From: JALYJG01 sp033763555
GTDB lineage: Bacteria; Pseudomonadota; Alphaproteobacteria; UBA9219
Assembly: GCA_033763555.1 (NCBI GenBank)
Contig: JANRKK010000004.1
Location: 51,406 to 115,405, forward strand
Reading direction: 5' to 3'
DNA length: 64,000 nt
The notes beneath the pieces were generated by a model that saw only the letters and a program-made list of their open reading frames with translations, made no database searches and was not told where the DNA came from. Below are positions 57,163-64,000 of the stretch, piece after piece; position 1 is the stretch's first letter; the number at the start of each line of letters is the position of its first letter. The translations under genes and the position numbers were made by a program.

Positions 57163-58003
57163 GCCTGTGGATGTCGCCCTGCCCAAGGGCGGAAAAATAA
57201 CAATCGGCAACGACAAGCAGCTGACCATTCTCGCGGGCCCATGCGCCCTGGAATCGCGGGCCCATGCGCTGGAAATGAGCGCCGCACTGAAGGAAATCGC
57301 CGCCAAATTCAAGATTGGCCTGATCTACAAAACCTCGTTCGACAAGGCCAACCGCACCTCCTCCAACAGTGCGCGCGGCATCGGCCTTGAAGAAGCCCTG
57401 CCCATTTTCGCTGAAATCCGCGAAACTTCCGGCCTTCCGGTCATGACGGATGTGCATGAACGTGAGCAATGCGCCATCGCCGCCGAAGTGGTCGATGTTT
57501 TGCAAATTCCGGCTTTCCTTTGCCGCCAGACCGATCTTCTTCTGGCTGCGGGCGCAACGGGCCGCGTCATCAATGTCAAGAAAGGCCAATTCCTTGCGCC
57601 TTGGGACATGAAGAATGTGGCAAAGAAAATTGCCTCGACAGGCAATGAGAAAATCCTTCTCTGCGAGCGCGGCGCCAGCTTTGGCTATAACACTCTGGTG
57701 TCTGATATGCGCGCGCTGCCAATCATGGCGCAAACAGGCTATCCAGTCGTTTTCGATGCCACCCATTCGGTGCAACAGCCGGGTGGTCAGGGTGAAACCA
57801 GCGGCGGGCAAAGGGAATTCGTCCCCATTCTCGCACGCGCCGCCGTGGCCGCAGGTGTTGCCGCGGTTTTCATGGAAACCCACCAAGACCCCGATAAGGC
57901 GCCCTCCGACGGCCCCAATATGGTGCCACTGAAACAGCTGCCGGGGCTGATTGAAACGCTGCTGGAATTCGACCGCCTGGCCAAAGCCCATCCGGCGGCC
58001 TGA
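57155..58003 (+). CDS. kdsA: 3-deoxy-8-phosphooctulonate synthase, metal-dependent type
   Basis: Condenses phosphoenolpyruvate with arabinose 5-phosphate to Kdo-8-phosphate, for the lipopolysaccharide inner core. The (beta/alpha)8 barrel shows AGPCALES, KTSFDKANRTSS and VQQPGGQGETSGGQREF. The Cys in AGPCALES, where E. coli has Asn, places it among the metal-requiring class II enzymes. The length of 282 residues is normal. It is third in the psd-pssA-kdsA unit, linking phospholipid and LPS supply. Confidence 0.95.
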   Translation: MSKPVDVALPKGGKITIGNDKQLTILAGPCALESRAHALEMSAALKEIAAKFKIGLIYKTSFDKANRTSSNSARGIGLEEALPIFAEIRETSGLPVMTDVHEREQCAIAAEVVDVLQIPAFLCRQTDLLLAAGATGRVINVKKGQFLAPWDMKNVAKKIASTGNEKILLCERGASFGYNTLVSDMRALPIMAQTGYPVVFDATHSVQQPGGQGETSGGQREFVPILARAAVAAGVAAVFMETHQDPDKAPSDGPNMVPLKQLPGLIETLLEFDRLAKAHPAA

Positions 58004-58136
58004 GCAGCCCGATTTCCCTGTAAAATATACCTTTTGTTCACCGAGCCTTAACCATCCCAATTGACAATTCAGGCGCGGAGGCGCACGCATGAGTCTCCGG
58101 CTTTTATCCCCGAAGGGTTAAGGAGCCTCCTGATTC

Positions 58137-58424
58137 ATGAATATCGGACTTGTCATTAACGCCCGGGGCAAGATGTGCCTCGTTCATGATGAGCCCTTTG
58201 AGGCCACTCCTCTCTGGGTCGGGTATCATATCGACAAGAAAAAGATCGAAATCATCTTCGATACGGGTGGCACCTACCCCATCAACTGGGAAGCCAATGA
58301 CGACATGGACAGCTACCTGCAAAAGATCAACAAAATCCTCGTCATCCGCATGGAAGACAAAAAGCCTGTAGAGGGCTATGACACCAGCTTCCTGCATCTG
58401 AAAAACGGCAAAACCATTGACTGA
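58137..58424 (+). CDS. Small protein of unknown function
   Basis: A 95-residue soluble protein, MNIGLVINARGKMCLVHDEP, with no signal or membrane segment. AGGAG lies 11 bases upstream of the ATG within a small GGAG-C-CTCC palindrome. It ends eight bases inside the ETF-QO open frame but before the favoured ETF-QO start at 58444. Similar short proteins appear in alphaproteobacteria without known function, as far as I can tell; I assign none. Confidence 0.65.
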   Translation: MNIGLVINARGKMCLVHDEPFEATPLWVGYHIDKKKIEIIFDTGGTYPINWEANDDMDSYLQKINKILVIRMEDKKPVEGYDTSFLHLKNGKTID

Positions 58425-58443
58425 GTCCGGGGAAGGTTCCGCC

Positions 58444-60093
58444 ATGTCCGACCCCCGCCCGACGTCGCGCGACGTCATGGAATATGACGTTCTGATCGTC
58501 GGCGCAGGACCTTCGGGCCTTGCCTGCGCTATACGGCTGAAACAGCTTGCGCAGGAAAAAGGCAAGGAACTTTCCGTTTGCATCATCGAAAAAGGTTCCG
58601 AGGTTGGCGCGCATCTGATGTCCGGCGCCGTGTTTGAACCGCGCGCGCTGAACGAACTCATCCCCAACTGGCGCGAGCTTGATGCGCCCCTGAAAGTTCC
58701 GGCGACAAGTGACCGCTTTCTGTTTCTGACAAAAAAGATGGCTCTTCGCCTGCCAACACCGCCACCCATGTACAATCACGGCAACTACATCATCAGTCTC
58801 GGATATCTTGCCAAATGGCTGGCGGCACAGGCGGAAGCGCTGGGCGTTGAGATTTATCCCGGATTCGCCGGGGCTGAAATTCTCTACGGCGAGAATGGTC
58901 GTGTTGTTGGCGTCGCGACGGGCGATGCAGGTATTGGCAAGGATGGAAAGCCCACGGCACGCTTTACCCGTGGCGTGGAATTAAAAGCCAAACAGACCAT
59001 CTTTGCTGAAGGCTGCCGTGGTTCGCTGACGAAAATTCTATTCGAGCGGTTCAAGCTGCGCGACGGCATTGATCCGCAGACCTTCGGTCTTGGCATCAAG
59101 GAAATCTGGCAAATCGACCCCGCCAAGCACCGCCCCGGCCTTGTACAGCACACGATCGGCTGGCCCATGGATTTCTGCACCTATGGCGGTTCCTGGCTGT
59201 ATCACTGGGAAAATAATCTTGTCTCTATTGGCTTTGTTGTCGGACTGGATTACCAGAATCCCTATCTGTCACCGTTTGAAGAGTTTCAGCGCTTCAAGCA
59301 GCATCCCGCCATCCGTTCCCTGCTGGAAGGCGGCAAGCGTATTTCCTACGGCGCACGGGCACTGAGCGAAGGCGGTTTACAATCCATTCCCCGCCTGACC
59401 TTCCCCGGCGGGCTTCTAATCGGCGATACCGCAGGCTTCCTGAATGTGCCGAAGATCAAAGGCAATCATACGGCGATGAAATCCGGCATGGTGGCGGCGG
59501 AAGCCGTGTTCGATCATCTGACGCAGGATAATCCTGCCGCGGAAGTGAAGGATTACCACGCGCGGCTGGAGAAATCATGGCTGTGGGGCGAATTGCAGGG
59601 CGTGCGCAATATCCGCCCTTCCTTCCGCTGGGGGCTGGTTGCGGGCATGATCTACAGCGCCATCGATACCCTATTGCGCGGGCTGGTTCCCTGGACATTT
59701 CACAATCATGCCGACCATACCCAAACCAAGCCTGCCAAATCCTGCGAGAAAATTACTTATCCCAAGCCGGATGGCGTTATCAGTTTTGACAGGCTGTCAT
59801 CGGTTTTCCTTTCCAACACCAATCATGAGGAAGACCAACCCGCGCATTTGAAACTGCGCAACCCCTCCCTCGCCATCACGACCAACCTCGCTCTCTATGA
59901 CTCGCCGGAAAGCCGTTATTGCCCGGCGGCAGTCTATGAGATTGCCCGCGCGCCTGACGGTAGCAACCCGCATCTGGTCATCAACGCGCAGAATTGCGTC
60001 CATTGCAAAACCTGCGACATCAAAGACCCCCTGCAGAATATCGATTGGGTGACGCCCGAAGGCGGCGGCGGACCGAATTATCAGGGCATGTAG
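58444..60093 (+). CDS. Electron transfer flavoprotein-ubiquinone oxidoreductase
   Basis: Passes electrons from ETF, reduced by acyl-CoA and other dehydrogenases, to ubiquinone. The N-terminal FAD motif is YDVLIVGAGPSGLACAIRL, the middle carries GCRGSLTK and LIGDTAGFLNVPKIKGNHTA segments, and the C-terminal [4Fe-4S] domain has CVHCKTCDIKDP and WVTPEGGGGPNYQGM. The size of 549 residues is typical. ATG 58444 is chosen because GGGGAAGG lies seven bases upstream. The etfAB genes are not in the window. Confidence 0.95.
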   Translation: MSDPRPTSRDVMEYDVLIVGAGPSGLACAIRLKQLAQEKGKELSVCIIEKGSEVGAHLMSGAVFEPRALNELIPNWRELDAPLKVPATSDRFLFLTKKMALRLPTPPPMYNHGNYIISLGYLAKWLAAQAEALGVEIYPGFAGAEILYGENGRVVGVATGDAGIGKDGKPTARFTRGVELKAKQTIFAEGCRGSLTKILFERFKLRDGIDPQTFGLGIKEIWQIDPAKHRPGLVQHTIGWPMDFCTYGGSWLYHWENNLVSIGFVVGLDYQNPYLSPFEEFQRFKQHPAIRSLLEGGKRISYGARALSEGGLQSIPRLTFPGGLLIGDTAGFLNVPKIKGNHTAMKSGMVAAEAVFDHLTQDNPAAEVKDYHARLEKSWLWGELQGVRNIRPSFRWGLVAGMIYSAIDTLLRGLVPWTFHNHADHTQTKPAKSCEKITYPKPDGVISFDRLSSVFLSNTNHEEDQPAHLKLRNPSLAITTNLALYDSPESRYCPAAVYEIARAPDGSNPHLVINAQNCVHCKTCDIKDPLQNIDWVTPEGGGGPNYQGM

Positions 60094-60099
60094 TTCACC

Positions 60100-61761
60100 A
60101 TGGCCGTCTGTATCCAATATGCAAAGCCCTCGTCGGGCCAGAATGAAGGCGAGATTTTCGGCCTTGATGTCGCCATCAATAATTTCCTGTCCGCCTGGTT
60201 TCGGAACAGCCGAGAAGACAAATTCATCTGCCGCCCGGAAGACATCCCCAGCTTCGACCATTTTAAGGCACTGGCGAAAGCAGTAGGCCATGATGCCGAT
60301 GCGCGCTGCGTAGGGCTCGATCCGCGCCATCCGAAGCATAATCTGGAGAATATCGCCTGCCTGTTTCGGCCCGATCCCCTGATCGGCGATTTGATCTGGC
60401 GGCGGCAACAGCTGAAGGGCAAGGGCTTTGCCACCTGCGGCCTTGTCCACACCATGAGCGGCGAGCGCATCGCCCGTGCCGTGGGCGAGCTTTGCACCGT
60501 GCCCAGCGATGGCACGGATGCGCTGATCTGCCCGTCCGAGGCCGTGCGGGATGCGGTGCAAAATCTCTGGCAGATCCATACGGACTATCTCAACCACCGC
60601 TTTGGCGGCTCATTCCGCTGCCCGGTGATGACGCCCGTTATTCCACTTGGCATCGACACTGAAAAATTCACGCGCCTTACGGCGGCAGATAAACGCGATA
60701 CCCAGAGAAAAGCGCTTGGCGCAGACGATGATGAGATTGTCATCCTCTTCCTTGGGCGGCTGAGCTTTGCCACCAAGGCGCATCCCCTGCCCCTGTGGCT
60801 GGCAGCAGAACGTGCAGCCCAAAAATCCGACAAAAAAATTCGCGTTGTGATGTTTGGTTACTTCAAGCCTGCGGATATGGAACCGCGCTTCCGCAATCTG
60901 GTGGCAGATCTATGCAAAACCGCGAAGGTCGAATTTATCATGAATGATGATCCGCGCTTTCCCGACGGGTTATGGGCTGGGGCGGATATCTTCACTTCGC
61001 TGTCCGACAATATTCAGGAAAGCTTCGGTCTGACGCCGATTGAGGCCATGGCCGCAGGGCTTCCGGCAGTGATTACCGACTGGAACGGTTATCGCGGCGG
61101 CGTGCGCGATGGGCAGGAAGGTTTCCTGATTCCAACATTGGCTCCGCCGCCCGCGGCTGGCATGGCCATCGCCGAGAGTTACTATAACGACAGTAATTAT
61201 GGGGTCTTTTTGTCAGGCGCGTCGCAATCGACGGTGGTCGATATCGGGCGCTGCGCCGAAGCCTTGCAAGTTCTGGCTGAAGAGCCCGCGAAAAGAAAAA
61301 TGTTTGGCGATAATGGCCGCAAGCGCGCACAAGCTGCCTATGACTGGAAACATATCATCAAGGCTTATGAAGATTTATGGCAGGAGCTGGCGGAAAAACG
61401 CCGGGCTGGCTCAATCGCCGCCGGAACACCCAACAACTGGCAGGCAGCTCATTTGTCTTACCCGAATCCGTGGCAGATGTTCCTAAGCTTCCCGAGCGAA
61501 ACGCTTAAGGCTGAAGATCACCTGCATATCGTCATGAGCAAGGCTGAAATCGCCGCTATCCTGAGACATGATATGAATTTCTTCGTGCCGGAACTTCTGG
61601 TCGATCAGGCATCCATGATGGAGCTTATTGAAGGCATCCGCCGCGCCGGAACACCGCAGGCTCAGGATATTCTGGCCGCCCTGCCTGCACACGAGCATGA
61701 CCGCATCTGGCGCTGCCTCGGCTGGATGCTAAAGCACGGAATTGCGGCTCGAGGTCGTTAA
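60100..61761 (+). CDS. GT4-family glycosyltransferase
   Basis: A 553-residue retaining glycosyltransferase. The donor-binding domain has VILFLGRLSFATKAHPLPL and the E-x7-E-like segment ESFGLTPIEAMAAGLPAVITDWNGYRGGVRDG, typical of family 4. The C-terminus extends about 110 residues beyond the GT domain (SYPNPWQMFLSFPSETLKAED...), with no known match. Acceptor and donor are unknown; it is six bases after ETF-QO and convergent with grx4, sharing a TTAA stop overlap. Confidence 0.85.
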   Translation: MAVCIQYAKPSSGQNEGEIFGLDVAINNFLSAWFRNSREDKFICRPEDIPSFDHFKALAKAVGHDADARCVGLDPRHPKHNLENIACLFRPDPLIGDLIWRRQQLKGKGFATCGLVHTMSGERIARAVGELCTVPSDGTDALICPSEAVRDAVQNLWQIHTDYLNHRFGGSFRCPVMTPVIPLGIDTEKFTRLTAADKRDTQRKALGADDDEIVILFLGRLSFATKAHPLPLWLAAERAAQKSDKKIRVVMFGYFKPADMEPRFRNLVADLCKTAKVEFIMNDDPRFPDGLWAGADIFTSLSDNIQESFGLTPIEAMAAGLPAVITDWNGYRGGVRDGQEGFLIPTLAPPPAAGMAIAESYYNDSNYGVFLSGASQSTVVDIGRCAEALQVLAEEPAKRKMFGDNGRKRAQAAYDWKHIIKAYEDLWQELAEKRRAGSIAAGTPNNWQAAHLSYPNPWQMFLSFPSETLKAEDHLHIVMSKAEIAAILRHDMNFFVPELLVDQASMMELIEGIRRAGTPQAQDILAALPAHEHDRIWRCLGWMLKHGIAARGR

Positions 61762-62105
61762 GCAGCGGGCTGATTCTCGAAAGGTACGCCCTTGTCGGCG
61801 AGCGTCTTTTGCAATTCGCCGCTCTGGAACATTTCGCGCATGATGTCACAGCCACCAACAAACTCGCCCTTGATGTAAAGCTGCGGGATAGTCGGCCAGC
61901 TGCTGAAATCCTTGATGCCCTGGCGCAGGCTGGGGTCGGCCAGAACATCAACGCCCTTGAACTTCACGCCGAGCATGCCGAGAATCTGCACGGCCTGCGA
62001 CGAAAAGCCGCATTGCGGAAATACGGGTGTGCCTTTCATATAAAGCACGACATCGTTGGTGCTGACATCGGCGCGAATACGCTCGGCGACAACGGGATCA
62101 ACCAT
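61758..62105 (-). CDS. grxD: Grx4-family monothiol glutaredoxin
   Basis: A 115-residue monothiol glutaredoxin carrying CGFS in KGTPVFPQCGFSSQAVQIL. With glutathione it binds a bridging [2Fe-2S] cluster and passes clusters to target proteins. SSWPTIPQLYIKGEFVGGCDIM is the conserved GSH-binding region. It lies 23 bases downstream of a bolA gene, its usual partner. Confidence 0.94.
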   Translation of the reverse strand: MVDPVVAERIRADVSTNDVVLYMKGTPVFPQCGFSSQAVQILGMLGVKFKGVDVLADPSLRQGIKDFSSWPTIPQLYIKGEFVGGCDIMREMFQSGELQKTLADKGVPFENQPAA

Positions 62106-62128
62106 AATTCAGTCTCCTTCTTCTCAAA

Positions 62129-62365
62129 TTACTGGGGTGGAATGGCGGTGGTCAGCGCCAGTGCGTGTAAAACGCCGCCCATGCGGCCCTGCAAGGCGGC
62201 ATAAACCATCTGGTGCTGTTGAACGCGGGTCTTGCCGAAAAAAGCGGCGCTTTCGACTTTGGCCGCATAATGGTCGCCATCGCCGCGCAAATCCTTAATT
62301 TCCACGGTCGCGTCTGGCAGGGCTTCCTTGATCAACCGTTCAATTTCATCGGCACTCATCGGCAT
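62129..62365 (-). CDS. bolA: BolA-family protein
   Basis: A 78-residue BolA protein with the class II KH-like fold. DGDHYAAKVESAAFFGKTRVQQHQMVYAAL contains the conserved segment with the His used for heteromeric cluster binding with the monothiol glutaredoxin. Neighbouring grxD supports a role in iron-sulfur trafficking. Confidence 0.92.
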   Translation of the reverse strand: MPMSADEIERLIKEALPDATVEIKDLRGDGDHYAAKVESAAFFGKTRVQQHQMVYAALQGRMGGVLHALALTTAIPPQ

Positions 62366-62440
62366 GCGCGTATCCTCGCTTTCGGGCCATTAATGGCGGC
62401 CTTTTCCGTGAATGTAAAGATGGGCGTCCAGCGCCCGGTT

Positions 62441-63124
62441 TCAAGGCCGCAGGCCGCCGACCAGGAAATACTGGCCCAGCCCCACGGTAAAAACCATGCA
62501 GCCATAGGCAGCATGCTCGAGCGCTACCCATTTCAGGGAGCGATGCTGCGTATAGCCATAGGCGAAAACCGCCCCGCCCAGCATGGAGAGAATCGGCGAG
62601 ACCGCATTGCCAAAAACAATATGGACAAAACCGAACACAAAGGCACTGGCGATAATGAGGGCGCGATCGCTGCCAAACAGGGATTCATAACGACGAAAAA
62701 AGAAGGCGCGAAACACAAGCTCCTGCGGCAGGACGGACAGAATGGGATACAGCACCATCACAAGCAGCCAGAAAAACGGCCGCTGCATCGGAAAAGCAAA
62801 AAGCCTCTGAGGCACGAGCCAGAGCGTCAGCCCGATGACGGTCAACACGGCCACGCCGAACAACAGCATCGCTGTTTTTCTTTGTGACGCAGGCCAGCCG
62901 CGGCCATGCCATAATTTCCGCCAGCTAAAGCCTTTGGAGCGGCGCAGAACCGGCAGCGCATAAAGCGTCACCGCCCAAAGTCCCAGATGAACATTCCAGC
63001 GCGTGGGATGAATATATAAAACAGCCGGGAGCACCAGAAACAAAACAGCACATTCAACCCCCAGCCAGAAGGTAGGAGTTTTGTGCGATTTTTCTTTTTT
63101 GACTTTGCCCTTACCGGACATCAA
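62441..63124 (-). CDS. CPBP-family intramembrane protease-like protein
   Basis: A 227-residue membrane protein with about six to seven hydrophobic segments. The Abi/CPBP motifs are QELVFRAFFFRRYESLF (motif 1), FVFGFVHIVFGN (motif 2) and LEHAAYG (late His). In motif 1 the first Glu of the usual EExxxR is Gln, while the second Glu and Arg are present. It may still be active. Overlaps the small secreted-protein gene by 14 bases. Confidence 0.75.
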   Translation of the reverse strand: MMSGKGKVKKEKSHKTPTFWLGVECAVLFLVLPAVLYIHPTRWNVHLGLWAVTLYALPVLRRSKGFSWRKLWHGRGWPASQRKTAMLLFGVAVLTVIGLTLWLVPQRLFAFPMQRPFFWLLVMVLYPILSVLPQELVFRAFFFRRYESLFGSDRALIIASAFVFGFVHIVFGNAVSPILSMLGGAVFAYGYTQHRSLKWVALEHAAYGCMVFTVGLGQYFLVGGLRP

Positions 63125-63368
63125 ACGGGGCCATCAGGTGGATACCACGGGGCGGTGTGGGCGGATAAATGACAGGTGGTGGCGCAGCAATGATGGACGG
63201 CATGTGATCGTCATTATCCTTCTGCCATTCGGCGGCCATACGTTCATGTTGCCGCCAGGCTTGTTCCCGCGACAGGGAATCTGCACGTTCGGCCATGGCA
63301 AAGAACGGCAGCAAGGTCAGAGCCAAGCCGATCAGACAGACAGATTTCAGCCGTTTCAGATAATTCAT
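63111..63368 (-). CDS. Small secreted protein of unknown function
   Basis: An 85-residue product: MNYLKRLKSVCLIGLALTLLPFFAMA is a clear signal peptide, followed by a short mature part with a charged helix (SREQAWRQHERMAAEWQKD) and a Pro-rich tail (APPPVIYPPTPP). No family is recognised. It overlaps the Spy-like gene by ATGA and the CPBP gene by 14 bases, so the three are probably one unit. Confidence 0.6.
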   Translation of the reverse strand: MNYLKRLKSVCLIGLALTLLPFFAMAERADSLSREQAWRQHERMAAEWQKDNDDHMPSIIAAPPPVIYPPTPPRGIHLMAPFDVR

Positions 63369-63952
63369 CGGGCATCCCGTGCGTGACGGCCCGTATAGCC
63401 TTCAAAATTGCCGAAGACCTTATCCGCATTTTGTTTTTGCTCGGGCGACATGGCTTCATAGAGCGTCCGAAAAGCATTCGTCAGGATCGCAAGGCCGCTG
63501 GCATGTTCTTCGGCAAGACGCTGATAGGATTCCATATCTTCCACTGCGTTCATGATGCGGCCTTTCTCATGGCGCGCCTGCACCAGACTGCCCATGATCG
63601 CTTCATTGTCACGCATGGCCTGAACGACATTGTTCCAGTCATCCTCCTGCTCCGGCGTGATGCCCAATTTTTCGCGCAGTGTTTTAATCCGCGCCTCGAT
63701 ACGGCGGTCCATTTCCTCGGGGTTGTAAGGCCCCTTGTTGCGCATACGCTCCGGCTTGGCGCTGGATGAACGAGCCGCCTTGGAGGGCTTGGAAGGACGG
63801 CCGCCAAACAGGGAATCCCAACTGAGAAATGTCGAGGGCGGGCCGCCTCCTGATTCCATATCGTCATTCGGTGCAGCAATGACCAGCGACGGCGCCACCA
63901 GGCAAACCAGAACGACAAGGGCGGCAATTTTTGGAAATGGCACAGAAAACAT
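63365..63952 (-). CDS. Spy/CpxP-like (LTXXQ motif) periplasmic protein
   Basis: A 195-residue secreted protein. An N-terminal hydrophobic signal (IAALVVLVCLVAPSLVIAA) is followed by a Gly/Ser/Pro-rich linker and a helical domain with two LTxxQ-type motifs, ITPEQEDDW and MSPEQKQNAD. Spy and CpxP proteins act as envelope chaperones or stress regulators in other bacteria. It is the first gene of a three-gene minus-strand unit. The closing 48 bases of the window contain no gene I can identify. Confidence 0.72.
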   Translation of the reverse strand: MFSVPFPKIAALVVLVCLVAPSLVIAAPNDDMESGGGPPSTFLSWDSLFGGRPSKPSKAARSSSAKPERMRNKGPYNPEEMDRRIEARIKTLREKLGITPEQEDDWNNVVQAMRDNEAIMGSLVQARHEKGRIMNAVEDMESYQRLAEEHASGLAILTNAFRTLYEAMSPEQKQNADKVFGNFEGYTGRHARDAR

Positions 63953-64000
63953 AGGATCAGCCCGACCGACAGGGGGGGAACGGGCCTGACAGTAAAGCCC

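Noticed and set aside
58061..58066. TTGACA upstream of the 95-residue unknown gene as a -35 box
   Set aside because: No -10-like sequence occurs 16-18 bases downstream.

Overview
The window looks like one continuous, gene-dense stretch of an alphaproteobacterial chromosome. The evidence is separate nuoC and nuoD genes in a full 14-subunit nuo operon, nuoN followed by birA and coaX, a ChvG-like sensor kinase, short psd-pssA genes, ETF-ubiquinone oxidoreductase, and a monothiol glutaredoxin beside BolA. The genus cannot be fixed from sequence alone. Coding density is very high: no gene-free stretch exceeds 300 bases, most operon neighbours overlap by 1-8 bases, and several convergent pairs share a four-base stop-stop overlap. 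I saw no rRNA or tRNA genes, insertion sequences or CRISPR arrays.

Layout. 1-9 kb: the 3' end of a sensor kinase, an AT-rich lipoprotein gene, gyrB, an SSS-family symporter, a small secreted protein and mltG. 7.9-11.6 kb, minus strand: pepA, an orphan solute-binding protein (SBP), holC and a class IV aminotransferase. 11.6-17.2 kb: mltA, glyA, an orphan flagellar-rod-like gene, a small unknown gene, and a divergent RelA/SpoT-like gene broken by a one-base frameshift. 17.2-20.6 kb, minus strand: ruvC-ruvA-ruvB, another orphan SBP, and ybgC. 20.7-23.4 kb: an NfeD/SPFH membrane pair and a nucleotide-sugar dehydrogenase. 23.4-42.8 kb, minus strand: nuoABCDE-unknown-FGHIJKL, four tandem SBP genes, nuoMN, birA and coaX. 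42.9-64 kb: a short RNase R, an OmpA-like periplasmic protein, a large AsmA/YhdP-like protein, pmbA, thrC, an M16 peptidase, a LOG protein, psd-pssA-kdsA (envelope lipids and Kdo), ETF-QO, a glycosyltransferase, grx4-bolA, a CPBP membrane protein and a Spy-like periplasmic protein.

Most of the window is housekeeping: respiration, envelope building, recombination and amino-acid metabolism. The standout is a family of six paralogous, membrane-anchored, family-3 SBPs with no permease or ATPase gene nearby. They are embedded in three unrelated housekeeping operons, four of them in tandem between nuoL and nuoM. All six carry two cysteines exactly 61 residues apart, and five of six keep the arginine that in amino-acid SBPs binds the ligand carboxylate. 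The second notable item is the RelA/SpoT-like gene: its hydrolase motif is gone, its synthetase and TGS domains are recognisable but split by a frameshift at an A5 run, and a DnaA-box pair lies just upstream.
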